Of a stretch of 64,000 nucleotides of DNA, positions 40,921 through 52,108 are shown in pieces (positions within the stretch are counted from its first letter, which is position 1; every line of letters starts with the position of its first letter). The translations under genes were made by a program, and so were the position numbers. Origin of the DNA: Siniperca chuatsi (lineage: Eukaryota > Chordata > Actinopteri > Centrarchiformes > Sinipercidae). The DNA lies in NCBI RefSeq assembly GCF_020085105.1, contig NC_058048.1:1136096-1200095 (forward strand), read 5' to 3'. Below the pieces are notes generated by a model that was not told the DNA's origin, did not search any database, and worked only from the letters and a program-made list of their open reading frames with translations.

Positions 40921-42610
40921 GAAAGTGTATTTGATCTTGTCTTTAAGTTGACCAAATGTTTTACTTTGTTCTTCTCAATTTAAAATGGCAAAAATACATG
41001 CAAATAGGAGTACATGTAGTACATGTCTTCCCTCTTCTAGAAAACATTCTATCAAGGCAGCAAGTATTTGACACATACAGCCAGTGAAGTGATCCCAACT
41101 AGTGCTGGCTAATGCTGTCATGCTAACACAAGCTAACTGCTATCAGTCACACCGGAGGAGCGGATGGGCCATGGCTGTTTACTACCTCAGCAACAACCAG
41201 CGTGACAGAAATATACGTCAGAAACCGTAAGTTTGACTCTAAATTGATTTAATTTATGAAAGCGATTTACTCTATGACGTTATGTTGACGAATACTGACA
41301 TCCAAATCGAGTATTTGAGTTACTTAACTCATGCCCATCCCTAGCTACTAGCTATTTATCTGTCTTATCTAATAGAAACCATAGCCGTAGAAGAATTTAT
41401 TCAATTTTGTGACTGAATCAATGAATGTGTTCTCTGACACTCTTCCTCTAGCTCGTCCTCTCTCCCTCCCCGCTACCTCTTGTATTCCTGACCAGCCCCC
41501 ACTGGCTTCACTTGACACTAGTGAGGGCACTTAACTGAGGTCTGCATCGGGCTGCAACAAGTAAAAACACTAGGCTACTTCTCTTAAATAAATGTGAAAT
41601 GATTTATATGTTATCTGTTAAATTGAGCAATACCTTAACAGGGTCTGGAAAGCATACTTGCCAACCTTGAGATCTAAAAACAGGGAGGATTTTGAAACCA
41701 AAGTGGGGGACTGGGTGTCATCTCCCTGAAACATTTAAGTTTCAAAGACTTTGTTTCCTGCATTCTGGTGACTTTTAAAGAATGGAAAAACCAAAATAAT
41801 ACTGCTTTTATGTTAAATACTTTTCATTTTACTTTTAATAATCAGGAAAGAATACATTATAAGTCGCCCCTCTGGTGTTAAGTTGCGTGAATCTCTGGCA
41901 TAAACTAATATTCATCAGTTTTCATTCATGTTTGGTACCGGATGGGCCCAGTGAGGCACGGACCATATCCTGCTTTGCCCTTAACCCATTAGCAATAACC
42001 TATTGCTAATGGGTTAAGTATTGTAACTTCTGAACATAGAGTAAGTGCAATAGCGACAGTGTTTTGTTACTAACATGGCAACGTTACAGTGTGAAAACAT
42101 AATACACGTTTTTGTGAGGCCCATTCAAGACTAGCTTAGCACATACACTGCCCCAGTTTGTTCAAATTCAGAGACATATTGCAAAAACGTTTGCTAAGGT
42201 AGAAAACATGGCATATTGCCAAGACTTGTCCATGTGACAAGGACTGTACTGTATTGTGCTGAAAAGTGTCATCTTGGAGCAGGAAACCTAAATTTTGTCT
42301 GCTTGGGACAAAACTCATAGAAGTAAATCAGAACAAACTGAATTGCAACTTTACAAAACCGAAGATTCACTGAAGATTGGTAAAAGCATTTACAGTGAGC
42401 CTCAGCTTTTTCTGTATTTTGGCTTCTTGATGTTCTCATGCATCTTAGAACTGCTGTATTATTAATGAAGTGTATTTTTACCACTGCCTCTGATGATTAG
42501 CAATCAACAACTAAGCAAATCATAAAAAACATTTGCAATCATTGCTTAGTTAAACTGTTAATAAACAAGCTCCTCAAAACAGATTCAAACACAGCTGCAC
42601 TTCAGTCCCA
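40921..42610. other. No gene seen
   Basis: AT-rich intergenic sequence with one striking hairpin (41980-42018). The short frames in it have no recognisable domains. Confidence 0.5.
41980..42018. repeat. Perfect 18-bp hairpin
   Basis: cttaacccattagcaata (41980-41997), loop acc, and its exact reverse complement (42001-42018). Confidence 0.9.
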
Positions 42611-42614
42611 CACT

Positions 42615-44080
42615 TTGTGGGTACGGAAAGTATTCAGACCCCTTTAAATTTTTCACTGTTTCATTGCAGCCATTTGCTAAAATCAAAAAAGTTCATTTTA
42701 TTTCTTATTAATGTACACTCAGCACCCCATCTTGACAGAAAAAAACAGAAATGTAGAAATTTTTGCAAATTTATTAAAAAAGAAAAACTGAAATATCACA
42801 TGGTCATAAGTATTCAGACCCTTTGCTCAGTATTGAGCAGATCCTTTCCAGTTCCGTCAGGTTGGATGGTGAACGTTGGTGGACAGCCATTTTCAGTCTC
42901 TCCAGAGATGCTCAATTGGGTTTAGGTCAGGGCTCTGGCTGGGCCAGTCAAGAATGGTCACAGAGTTGTTCCGAAGCCACTCCTTTGTTATTTTAGCTGT
43001 GTGCTTAGGGTCATGGTCTTGTTGGAAGGTGAACCTTCGGCCCAGTCTGAGGTCCTGAGCACTCTGGAAGAGGTTTTCTTCCAGGATATCTCTGTACTTG
43101 GCCGCATTCATCTTTCCTTCAATTGCAACCAGTCGTCCTGTCCCTGCAGCTGAAAAACACCCCATAGCATGACGCTGCCACCACCGTGTTTCACTGTTGG
43201 GATTGTATTGGGCAGGTGATGAGCAGTGCCTGGTTTTCTCCACACATACCGCTTAGAATTAACGCCAAAAAGTTCAATCTTGTTCTCATCAGACCAGAGG
43301 ATCTTATTTCTCATAGTCTGGGAGTCCTTCATGTGTTTTTTGGCAAACTCTATGCAGGCTTTCATATGTCTTGCACTGAGGAGAGGCTTCCGTCTGGCCA
43401 TTCTGCCATAAAGCCCCGACTGGTGGAGCGCTGCAGTGATAGTTGACTTTCTGGAACTTTCTCCCATCTCCCTACTGCATCTCTGGAGCTCAGCCACAGT
43501 GATCTTTGGGTTCTTCTTTACCTCTCTCACCAAGGCTCTTCTCCCACGATTGCTTAGTTTGGCTGGACGGCCAGGTCTAGGAAGAGTTCTGCAGAAATTC
43601 TTTTGTAACCTTGGCCAGATCCGTGCCTTGCCACAATTCTGTCTCTGAGCTCCTTGTGCAGTTCCTTCGACCTCATGATTCTCATTTGCTCTGACATGCA
43701 CTGTGAGCTGTAAGGTCTTATATAGACAGGTGTGTGCCTTTCCTAATCAAGTCCAATCAGTTTAATTAAACACAGCTGGACGAATGAAGCCAATGAAGGC
43801 GTAGAACCATCTCAAGGAGGATCAGAAGAAATGGACAGCATGTGGGTTAAATATGAGTGTCACAGCAAAGGGTCTTAATACTTATGACCATGTGATATTT
43901 CAGTTTTTCTTTTTTAATAAATTTGCAAAAATTTCTACATTTCAGTTTTTTCTGTCAAGATGGGGTGCTGAGTGTACATTAATGAGAAATAAAATGAACT
44001 TTTTTGATTTTAGCAAATGGCTGCAATGAAACAAAGAGTGAAAAATTTAAAGGGGTCTGAATACTTTCCGTACCCACTGT
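42615..44080 (-). mobile_element. Tc1/mariner element with about 210-bp terminal inverted repeats
   Basis: Left end 42617 (gtgggtacggaaagtattca) and right end up to 44080 are inverted copies over roughly 205 bases, including the internal block caaatttattaaaaaagaaa. The right end shows cactgta as in Tc1 elements (TA target); the left end is altered (tttgtggg). Confidence 0.9.
42893..43701 (-). pseudogene. Tc1-type transposase, frameshifted
   Basis: 43701-43108 has the N-terminal DNA-binding half ([20 protein letters not shown], second helix-turn-helix with the GRPAK hook) and the first catalytic Asp in [14 protein letters not shown] frame change near 43170-43240 leads to 43243-42893 with [18 protein letters not shown] (second Asp) and [14 protein letters not shown] (final Glu in NPIEHLW). 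This is the DDE triad of Tc1 transposases. The start region ([13 protein letters not shown]) is also shifted relative to the family. Inactive through the frame break. Confidence 0.88.
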
Positions 44081-44307
44081 ACCTTCCATAGTCAACTGGA
44101 GTATGGCCACCACAGAATTTGTCTTATGTGGGGTCAGTTTCAGCTATACTTGTACTCATGAGCTCTGTGTCTCTGGGCAGCAAAGTTAGAGGTTAAATAA
44201 TAGACCCTCAGGGAGTAAGCTTGGACAGTCTGTCCCAGTAGATAATGTACAGTAGGAGGTGAATATCCCTTCACAATTCATTTAAATACTTTGTAAAGTA
44301 TGGGGGC

Positions 44308-44528
44308 GTGTCCATTGAGGGCGCTGAAAACACGCCCACTCGTGGGAAAGCTGGCCTCTCTCAACTGTCAAATACCACTACAACAAAAATGGATTCTCCC
44401 TCTATCAGTTTAACTGGATTAACACAGCCATACAAGTTTGAGGATCAAGAGCAAGAATCCAGTTCAGAGGACAATGACCAGCTACCCGAGAATCAACCTC
44501 GTCCCTCTCAGTCTGCAACAGAATGGTA
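44308..44528 (+). CDS. Possible first coding exon, unrecognised
   Basis: An open segment with an internal ATG at 44389 encodes MDSPSISLTGLTQPYKFEDQ then an acidic, Ser/Gln-rich stretch ending SATEW, followed directly by a gtaatt donor-like sequence. The motif GLTQPYKFE occurs at the start of some fish proteins and transposon-derived genes, but I cannot assign it. No downstream exon was found. Confidence 0.25.
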
Positions 44529-44813
44529 ATTTAATTTTCCCATTTATGCAAGTTAGCAATATGTAACTAGCATGGCTAGCATGAATAACCAAATAAAGTC
44601 AATAAATAAAATATATTTTGCCACTTTTTTAATTATTATTAGTTGTCTGTCACAGATCAAACTAACAGCCATCATGGTTTTAGTTATGTTGCATATTAAG
44701 TATGAAAATTATGTGAATAAAATGCTAAAGCCTTTACAGTAACCAGATCTTAACCCAGTTTCACACATATGGAAGATTTTGGACTAATGTGTAAGACAAT
44801 GCTCTCCGCCACC

Positions 44814-44815
<2 letters not shown>

Positions 44816-44892
<77 letters not shown>
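44816..44892. repeat. (TA)n microsatellite
   Basis: About 37 uninterrupted TA units immediately upstream of the LINE fragment at 44893. Confidence 0.97.
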
Positions 44893-44894
<2 letters not shown>

Positions 44895-45980
44895 ACAGAC
44901 GTTAAGGCAGCTCCTCACCATGCATGGAGGGTTCCATCCCAAATCCAGCACCCTGAGACTGTACGCTAGCCGTAAGGAAGGCGGCCGTGGACTAGTGAGT
45001 GTGAGAGCCACTATCCAGGATGAAACATCCAAGATCCACAAGTACATCCAAGATAAGGCCCCAACAGATGACGTGCTCAGGGAATGTCTCAGGCAATGGG
45101 GAACAGAGGAAGACGTGCTGGAGGAAGGACCATCATGGGAGGACAAACCCCTACACGGGATGTACCACCGGAACATAACTGAAGTGGCTGATATCAAGAA
45201 GTCCTACCAATGGCTAGAGCGGGCTGGATTGAAGGACAGCACAGAGGCACTCATCATGGCTGCACAGGAGCAGGCCCTGAGCACCAGAGCAATAGAGGCC
45301 CAGATCTACCGCACCAGACAAGACCCAAGGTGTAGGCTGTGCAAAGAGGCCCCTGAGACAATCCAGCACATAACTGCAGGGTGTAAGATGCTGGCAGGAA
45401 AAGCATACATGGAGCGCCATAACCAAGTAGCTGGCATAGTGTACAGGAACATCTGCACTGAGTATGGACTGGAAACCCCGAGGTCAAAGTGGGAAACACC
45501 TCCAAAGGTGGTAGAGAATGACCGAGCCAAGATCCTGTGGGACTTCCAGATCCAGACTGACAGAATGGTAATGGCGAACCAGCCTGACATCGTGGTGGTT
45601 GACAAACAACAGAGGAAAGCCGTTGTGGTTGATGTGGCGATACCAAGCGATGGCAACATCAGGAAAAAGGAACATGAGAAACTAGAGAAGTACCAAGGGC
45701 TAAGAGAAGAGCTGGAGAAGGCCTGGAAGGTGAAGGCAACAGTGGTGCCCGTGGTCATTGGAGCACTCGGGGCAGTGACCCCCAAACTGGAGGAGTGGCT
45801 ACAGCAGATCCCTGGAAGAACACCAGACATCTCGGTCCAGAAGAGCGCAGTACTGGGAACAGCAAAAATACGCGCAGAACCCTCAAGCTCCCAGGCCTCT
45901 GGTAGAGGACCCGAGCTCGAAGGATGAGACCACCCGTGGAGGGTGAAGGACGAAGTTTTTTTTTTTTTATATATATATAT
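44893..45980 (+). mobile_element. 5'-truncated RLE-type (R2/R4-like) LINE between TA repeats
   Basis: Contains only the C-terminal part of the single ORF, a short 3' tail (aggacccgagctcgaaggat and following) and a T-run with tatatatatat (45957-45980). Restriction-like endonuclease domains of this kind occur in R2/R4/Dong-type LINEs. TA repeats on both sides suggest insertion into a TA microsatellite. Confidence 0.7.
44920..45927 (+). CDS. LINE C-terminal protein with restriction-like endonuclease
   Basis: 335 codons, open. Residues about 1-50 are the end of the RT thumb (LRLYASRKEGGRGLVSV). Residues about 135-165 hold the zinc-knuckle CRLCKEAPETIQHITAGC (CX2C...HX4C) that precedes the nuclease. 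Residues about 205-255 hold the PD-(D/E)XK nuclease: NQPDIVVVDKQQRKAVVVDV (PD, then D-V). A coiled segment EHEKLEKYQGLREELEKAW follows. The nuclease nicks the target. The C-terminus is frameshifted: in the +1 frame near 45870 it reads RRTLKLPGLW then stop, the expected family ending, so the annotated last 18 residues are spurious. Confidence 0.75.
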   Translation: MHGGFHPKSSTLRLYASRKEGGRGLVSVRATIQDETSKIHKYIQDKAPTDDVLRECLRQWGTEEDVLEEGPSWEDKPLHGMYHRNITEVADIKKSYQWLERAGLKDSTEALIMAAQEQALSTRAIEAQIYRTRQDPRCRLCKEAPETIQHITAGCKMLAGKAYMERHNQVAGIVYRNICTEYGLETPRSKWETPPKVVENDRAKILWDFQIQTDRMVMANQPDIVVVDKQQRKAVVVDVAIPSDGNIRKKEHEKLEKYQGLREELEKAWKVKATVVPVVIGALGAVTPKLEEWLQQIPGRTPDISVQKSAVLGTAKIRAEPSSSQASGRGPELEG

Positions 45981-45984
45981 TCAT

Positions 45985-46505
45985 GAATTAAACCTGTGTT
46001 GTACAGGTGAACCTGTGGAGTATGCAGGACAGTGCCCACAGAGGATGAGAATGTCTGATGCAAAGACCTTAATGATGTATGTAAAGATGATCAAATGTAT
46101 TTTCCACAATGATCATTAAGAGTATGAATACACAACCAGTAGAGTATTAGATGTCTAGCACTAAAACACTTTACAACACATACTCAGGTTCAGAATAGAT
46201 GTCTCTTCATCCAGGTCTTGAGCCTGTCTGCCTGAACCCTTTCTCCCTAGAAAAATGTCCTAAACACCTACTAGGCAGACCATAGACCTCTGGAGATGAA
46301 TGAAAGAGCTGTGTAAGTTAGACAATAAAATATTTATTAATTTTGAATGTGTAGAAATTACATTTCATTACATTTACTTTTCAAAAATTGGTAAGGTTCA
46401 AGACTCAAGAACCACAGTTTATGCAATCATATTAGTGATGGTGATTAATGTATACATGTATACATTACAAGTATAATGATGTTGCACTAACACATACATT
46501 AGTCA
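45985..46505. other. No gene seen
   Basis: AT-rich sequence between two LINEs; no feature recognised. Confidence 0.5.
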
Positions 46506-46509
46506 AGTA

Positions 46510-47395
46510 AAGTAGTAAAGTTTTATTTATATAGCCCAATTTCAAAAATCACAATTTGCTGGCTCCCATTCTACTTTTGGAGGCTCTAGGAACCACAGGT
46601 AACCCTGCATTCTCGGAGCGCAGTGTTCTAGTCGGGTAATAAGGTATTATGAGCTCTTTAAGATATGATGGTGCCAGACCATAAAGAGCTTTGTAGGTCA
46701 GGGGAAGGATTTTAAATTCTATTCTGGATTTTACAGGGAGCCAGTGCAGAGAAGCTAATATTGGAGAAATATGATCTCTTTTCCTAGTTCTTGCCATTAC
46801 ATGTGCCGCAGCATTCTGGATCAACTGGAGAGTCTTAAGGGACTTATTCGGGCAGCCTGATAATAAGGAATTGCAATAGTCCAACCTAGAAGTAACAAAT
46901 GTTGACTAGTTCTTCAGCATCATTTTGAGACAGGATGTGCCTGATTGTTGATTGTTTCATCTATGCAATGTTGCATAGATGAAAGAAGGCACTCCTTTTA
47001 TGTGGGAGTTAAAGGATACATCCTGATCAAAGATAACTCAGAGGTTCGTTACGGTGGTGCTGGAGACCAGGGCAATGCCATCTAGAGCAACTATATCTTT
47101 AGATAATGTGTCTCGAAGGTGTTTGGGGCCAAGTACAATAACTTCAGTTTTGTCTGAGTTTAACATCAGAAAATTGCAGGTGATCCAGATCTTTATGTCC
47201 TTAAGGCATGCTTGAAGTTTAGCTAACTGGTTAGTTTCATCTGGCTTGATCGATAGATATAATTGGGTATCATATGCATAACAATGAAAGATTATGGAGC
47301 GTTGCCTAATAATATTGCCTAAAGGAATCATATATAAGGTGAAATTAATCGGTCCAAGCACAGAACCTAGTGGAACCCCGTCATCCATCCATTTT
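46510..47395 (-). mobile_element. L2-type LINE, RT fragment
   Basis: Minus strand: 47388-47038 holds DGVPLGSVLGPINFTLYMIP (palm B) and [14 protein letters not shown] (palm C; the first Asp of ADD is mutated to Tyr), then FLMLNSDKTEVIVLGPK. 46884-46549 holds LQLIQNAAAHVMARTRKRDH and ASLHWLPVKSRIEFKIL. Closely related to the copy at 36844. It ends with the common tail taaagttttatttatatagc (read on the plus strand at 46515). The segment between is rearranged and includes a hairpin at about 46957-46983. Confidence 0.85.
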
Positions 47396-47789
47396 CTCCA
47401 CCAGTTAAACTATCACCAGTTTAAAAGACTGATGTGAAAGACTGGTTATAAACATTAACTAAGACTACATTAGAGGTATACCAAACATTACTCAATAATA
47501 TTTAAATATACTGTAATCATGACATTAAAAAGGGGCATATTTATTAATTACATAAGTTGTCCAGTTATGGTAACAATGAAAAACTGATGGCAATGTTTTG
47601 ATATCAGACTGAGGACATCTAATGATATTATTGACAGCCCTGATCTTATACAGACCTAACATTAGCTTCACAAACTGAAAAGGACAAGCTGCTTCATAGC
47701 TCTGAATCGTGGTGCTCTCAATTCAGAGCTTTTGAGGTGATCAGCATAAAACAATGATATGATGTACTTAAAAGTTTAACCACTCTGAT

Positions 47790-48038
47790 CACCAGCTGTT
47801 AACAAAGATCAATTGAATTTGCCACAGTTGGACTCCAATCAAGTTGATGTTTCAAGGATAACCAGAGCAAACAGGATGCCCCTGAGTTCAGTTTGGAATG
47901 CCATAGCGGTCTCAATACTTATGCATGGATTATTGTGTGTACCATTACTTGTCAAAAAGAAAATGTCATTAATTTTTAATACACAATAAAATGTGCAAGA
48001 AAGTGAAGAAGTCTGAATACTTTCTGAAGCCAATGTAT
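47790..48038 (+). mobile_element. Tc1-type element end, remnant
   Basis: gaagtctgaatactttctga and gccaatgta at 48007-48038 match the terminal inverted repeat style of fish Tc1 elements. The preceding 200 bases include other Tc1 end sequence. No transposase. Confidence 0.6.
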
Positions 48039-48044
48039 ATATGT

Positions 48045-48772
48045 CCGCTTCCCTGCATGAAATAGCAAGGGCACTTGAAGATTTGTGCTGGTTGTTGCGC
48101 TTGCGTCAATAAAATGAGGCCCAAAGTGTCCGATTCATAATAGCTTTACGTACCTCCTGTACGCTCGCGGAGGCTCTTTCATCTTTTTACATTGCCAGGC
48201 CTTTGGGCACACTCTTCTATTTACCTGACAGATTCCTCTCAGTCGTGTTTGTATGTATGTGTGAGATCAGATGTCTGACTGTGCATTAAAATCAAACTAA
48301 TAACATAATGCCTGGGTTGCATGGAAATGTTTTCTCCAGACAGCTGCTCTAAAGAGCGCACAGTTCAAACAACACATTAAGAAGTGAGAAAGCAGTGTTC
48401 AGACAGGAAGCGAAGTGCCACGTAGTGCTGCCCTATTCCTTTCGGTGCCCATGTTAACCAGTTGGGCTGTTCAAATAGGACGCGCCGTGGCCAGCCAATC
48501 TACAGCAATAGTTTTGGCGTCATGTCTATTTTCTCAGCGTGCCGTGAGCCAATCTGGCAAGAAAACACACTGATAATCTATCATAACTGATATAAATGAT
48601 ATATTATATATGATATAAATAATCTGAGTCTGATAAATAATTAGATATGCATCCCATGCTTGCCAAATCTTTTGATTTTCCCACTATCACTGCTGTTTGT
48701 GATTATGTTTTTTAAATTACGTACTTATTCCACATATTTATTTATCAGTTGAGTCCAAACAGAGAGATGAGC

Positions 48773-48815
<43 letters not shown>

Positions 48816-49425
48816 GAGAGAGCGATCAGATCAAATCAGATGTGATAGAGATCAGCTCTACGTGTGATTAGAAAAAAGCACAGGAGCAGAATTGCTTGTT
48901 GACCGGTGCAGAGAAATAGGCTTCTGGTGTGAACAGCCAGGCTACTGCTCGTGCGAGAACTGACATATCGCAGCGCTTCTGCCACCTGTCTGAACTTGGC
49001 GTCACTCTCTATGGTACCAGTAAGCTCTTTTACGCACAGATAAATTGGCTTTTACATGCAATAAGATATGAACATTTGTTAGAACTGTAGTTTGAGTGAG
49101 TGAAAAACAAGAACAGGCAACGCTGAGGCTGCTGAGGTGCTTAAGTCAGTTTTTGTGTTCCTGTGGTCTGGACTGAAGAACCTGCATTAATGAATTTAAA
49201 GAGTCTTTTTTTCGTTGTACAGATAATTACATAGATTGTTATGTTAATATCAAAACATATTGTGTGTAAAAACAGCTTATTTTGTTCAAACATAGCTGTT
49301 TGTGTCTGTTTGGATTTGAAAGTTTGGTTCGGCTGAATTCTCTGGCCCCTCCCTAATTGTGATGGAATAGGCAAGACAAAAGGTATTATGTTGTACGTAC
49401 TGACACTTCCCCACAGACACACACA
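48045..49425. other. No gene seen; contains a GACA microsatellite
   Basis: Low-complexity and AT-rich intergenic DNA. Nothing coding is supported. Confidence 0.5.
48772..48822. repeat. (CAGA)n microsatellite
   Basis: About 11 CAGA units followed by GAGA. Confidence 0.95.
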
Positions 49426-49427
49426 CC

Positions 49428-49715
49428 ATGAGGGCCTCTCATAGTAGAGCTGCTAGCCCAGCTACAACACAGGTACACAGTAACTGTGTCAAAGATCAAC
49501 TAGACGCCCTGTCCTTCCAGCGGAAAAACAGAGAGTGTGACAATAGCTTCTCATGGCTGGTTAGCTCTGACTACCAGCTCTACGTCACTGTCCATGCCAC
49601 ACTGAGCGGTGATCAGTTGGTCTCCTCTGTGTCCCCTGACCCTGTGTGTCACGTGTGTCACGTGTTTCTTCAATCCTCCAATCATATGATTGGAGAGGGT
49701 TCTAGCAGAATTTGA
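49428..49715 (+). CDS. Unrecognised open frame, possible exon
   Basis: 95 codons starting MRASHSRAASPATTQ. An acceptor-like ttccccacag precedes the ATG by 11 bases and a donor-like caggtacac follows codon 15. The middle (DYQLYVTVHATLSGDQLVSS) looks protein-like, but I recognise no family and found no second exon. Could be chance. Confidence 0.15.
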   Translation: MRASHSRAASPATTQVHSNCVKDQLDALSFQRKNRECDNSFSWLVSSDYQLYVTVHATLSGDQLVSSVSPDPVCHVCHVFLQSSNHMIGEGSSRI

Positions 49716-49719
49716 GTGT

Positions 49720-51400
49720 GTAGTTCCCCTTCAACTTTACAATTAAATGAGTAGTGTGTGTGTCAGCATGTTTTAGTGTAGTCCTACAGACTGTAAATGT
49801 AAAATATTGCAGTGAGGGTAGATGATTACCATAAACCTCCCTGTGAAGCTCCTTGTTGGCGTGTGTTATAGAGGTTGCATGTCTGCTCTATCTCCAACAG
49901 GAGTTGCATATGAATTTGTGTTCCACATGGGAGAGAAAATAAATAAATAATTAAAATAATTAAATCAGCAAGTCAGGCACATCATCATAATTTACATCTT
50001 ACAAAATGAAATAACAATTATTTTAGTAATTATTCATTTAAACACTGAATGTTTGCATTACTATACACCATAGTTAAAGACACACAGGCTTTACAATCAT
50101 GCTGATCCATAGTTGTTCATAGTATTGATACATTCTATGCAGTTACAACATATTGCAATTATTTGGCATTAAAATTGCTATTACAGGATATATCCCTTGT
50201 TTGTGTGCTCCTGTTAAATTGACAATTTTAAAATGATATTCCACACAAAATCTATCTTTTGAGTATTAAACACTGTAGGCATAGAAGATGGCTGTTAGTT
50301 TGTAGTTTGTACAGAGAACAGAAGCTGCGGTCAGCTTGGGTACATGACAGGTAGGAAAAACTTGTTCTTAGCATTAGAAAATCAGGAGGAGTGTTTGAGA
50401 CAGTGTGCAAATACCTTGCGAAATATGAATAATGCGAAAACGGATTTCATAAGCAAAAGGAGAAAAAGGAGGATGCAGGCGAAGCGTGCATCAGGACATT
50501 GCCATCAGAGCTCCAGGCGGCTCTCCAAACTTTATTGTGGATAACCATTCAATCATATCTACATTCTGTGATGTTTGCACTGCCCTGCTATAGTTCATGA
50601 AATTACCTGTTACTGTCGCAAGAGCAGAGACTTCCTCTCTAAAGTTAAAACAAATTTGCACCATGGCAGAGAAGAGACTGGATGGACTTGATGAACACCA
50701 GAGCCAGGGAGTTTGATCTAAAGGACATTTTTAAGGATTCTGCACAGCACAAGGCTTGTTGGATGCCATTCAAATAAAACTAAATGAGTAGGCTATAAGT
50801 TTGTTTTAAGTGTTCAGATCGGCTGCCGTGTCTGTTTTTAAATGTGACATACACTATTTTTGATAGTTCTGTACCAAACTAAAGGAGAAATAATATTGCC
50901 ATGTTGTTGTGGTTTATATTAGCAATCTATCTGGTGCTTGTGTGCATGTGTGTGTTTGCATGATTGTGTGTGCATCAAGGTGAAAAGGGCCCATACTAAA
51001 TTTTGCACTCAGTCCCATCATTAGTAGCTGACGCAACTGATTCCTTTGGATGTCCTGACACTTTTGACACAGCTGCTGTGAAGCCAAGTGGACTACTGCC
51101 GCTGTTCTCCATAATGGAGCAACCTTTTACAGCCACCAATCAAGTCTGGCTGTAGTCAGTGTTTCATACTGATAAGATTTTGGGTGGAGTATCACTTTAG
51201 CTAACTCAATTATTTCAATATTCATAGACACAGACTTTTTAAATAATCGTTGGTGACTTTCATACAATACTATTTTATGAATTTATTTTATTAAACATTT
51301 GACTGTTTGTGTTGTGGTTGTGGGGCATAATGAAAGGTATTTTACAATGAACGAACACATTTAAAGTTTTAAAACTTGCCCAGCTGAGGGATGTTTACAG
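49720..51400. other. No gene seen
   Basis: AT-rich DNA downstream of the ngef-like gene; short frames only. Confidence 0.5.
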
Positions 51401-51485
51401 TACTGAGGGATGTTTACAGTACTTTTACAAGAACTTTTAGGGTTCTTGCCATCCCCACACATAGCTCCTAACCTAACACAGAGCC

Positions 51486-51571
51486 TAAATATCATAGATA
51501 GTTTAAGTTCATATCTCCATGTCTGCATGCTGAGGATTGTACTCAATGTTGGTGTGATATTCTGTCTCATG
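51486..51571. repeat. Copy of an ngef intron sequence
   Basis: 84 bases matching 52379-52461 with three differences. The source interval is the small intron between ngef exons 6 and 7 of this window. The copy begins one base inside the donor GT and ends four bases before the acceptor AG. It lies beyond the gene's stop codon. Confidence 0.85.
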
Positions 51572-51782
51572 CATTACATACCACCATGTGTGGGCCTACA
51601 AAACACTTTCAGCACACATTTATATGACATGCAGCATCGCTTTTACAAGGTTATTGACTCAAGATCTTTGATCATTGTCCCAGATCACTTGGACCAAAAC
51701 TGTGGATTTCTATCCATCCACTGCTAAGTGAAAATCAAAGTGACAAGATGTCATTGATGGGAATTAAGTCATATGTATCCTT

Positions 51783-51788
51783 TTTATT
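51783..51788 (-). promoter_or_regulatory. Possible ngef poly(A) signal (AATAAA)
   Basis: AATAAA on the minus strand, 61 bases after the ngef stop codon, in an AT-rich context. Use is inferred from position. Confidence 0.5.
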
Positions 51789-51848
51789 TTATTATTTTTC
51801 TCCTAGTGCACATGGCCCTGAATGGTGACATTAATCATTGTTACTGAT

Positions 51849-52108
51849 TCACTGCTTTACTTCACTGCACTCCCTCTTTTGATCAATCCAAGGATTGGAG
51901 AAGTTAGAGACCTTTGGGGTGCGTCTCCCCACCCTTAAACCAATCCTGGCTCCAGTTTGCGGGCCTCCTCCACATTCCTGGGCCTGCTGGATCCTCAAGG
52001 CCTCTCTTAGGTTCTGAGCTCGGACCTCCTTGCTCTGGATCTCTTCTACTACTCGACTAGGGAACCAGCCCCTTTCACCATCATGGAGCCTTTCACCCAT
52101 CATCCAGC
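51849..52108 (-). CDS. ngef: ngef-like exon h (SH3 end, C-terminus)
   Basis: 260 bases, acceptor tatgtcag, stop TGA at 51851-51849. Encodes [20 protein letters not shown] (SH3 WFP motif), [20 protein letters not shown] and a basic tail of about 45 residues with no recognised motif. Confidence 0.9.

Noticed and set aside
44769..45197. Frames over the TA repeat and the minus strand of the RLE LINE
   Set aside because: Artefacts of simple repeat and of the opposite strand of a real reading frame.
48772..48822. CRISPR-like direct repeats
   Set aside because: A plain tetranucleotide microsatellite without spacers; the genome is eukaryotic.
50344..50544. 66-codon basic frame
   Set aside because: Composition (K/R-rich end) looks plausible, but there is no homology I recognise and no exon signals.
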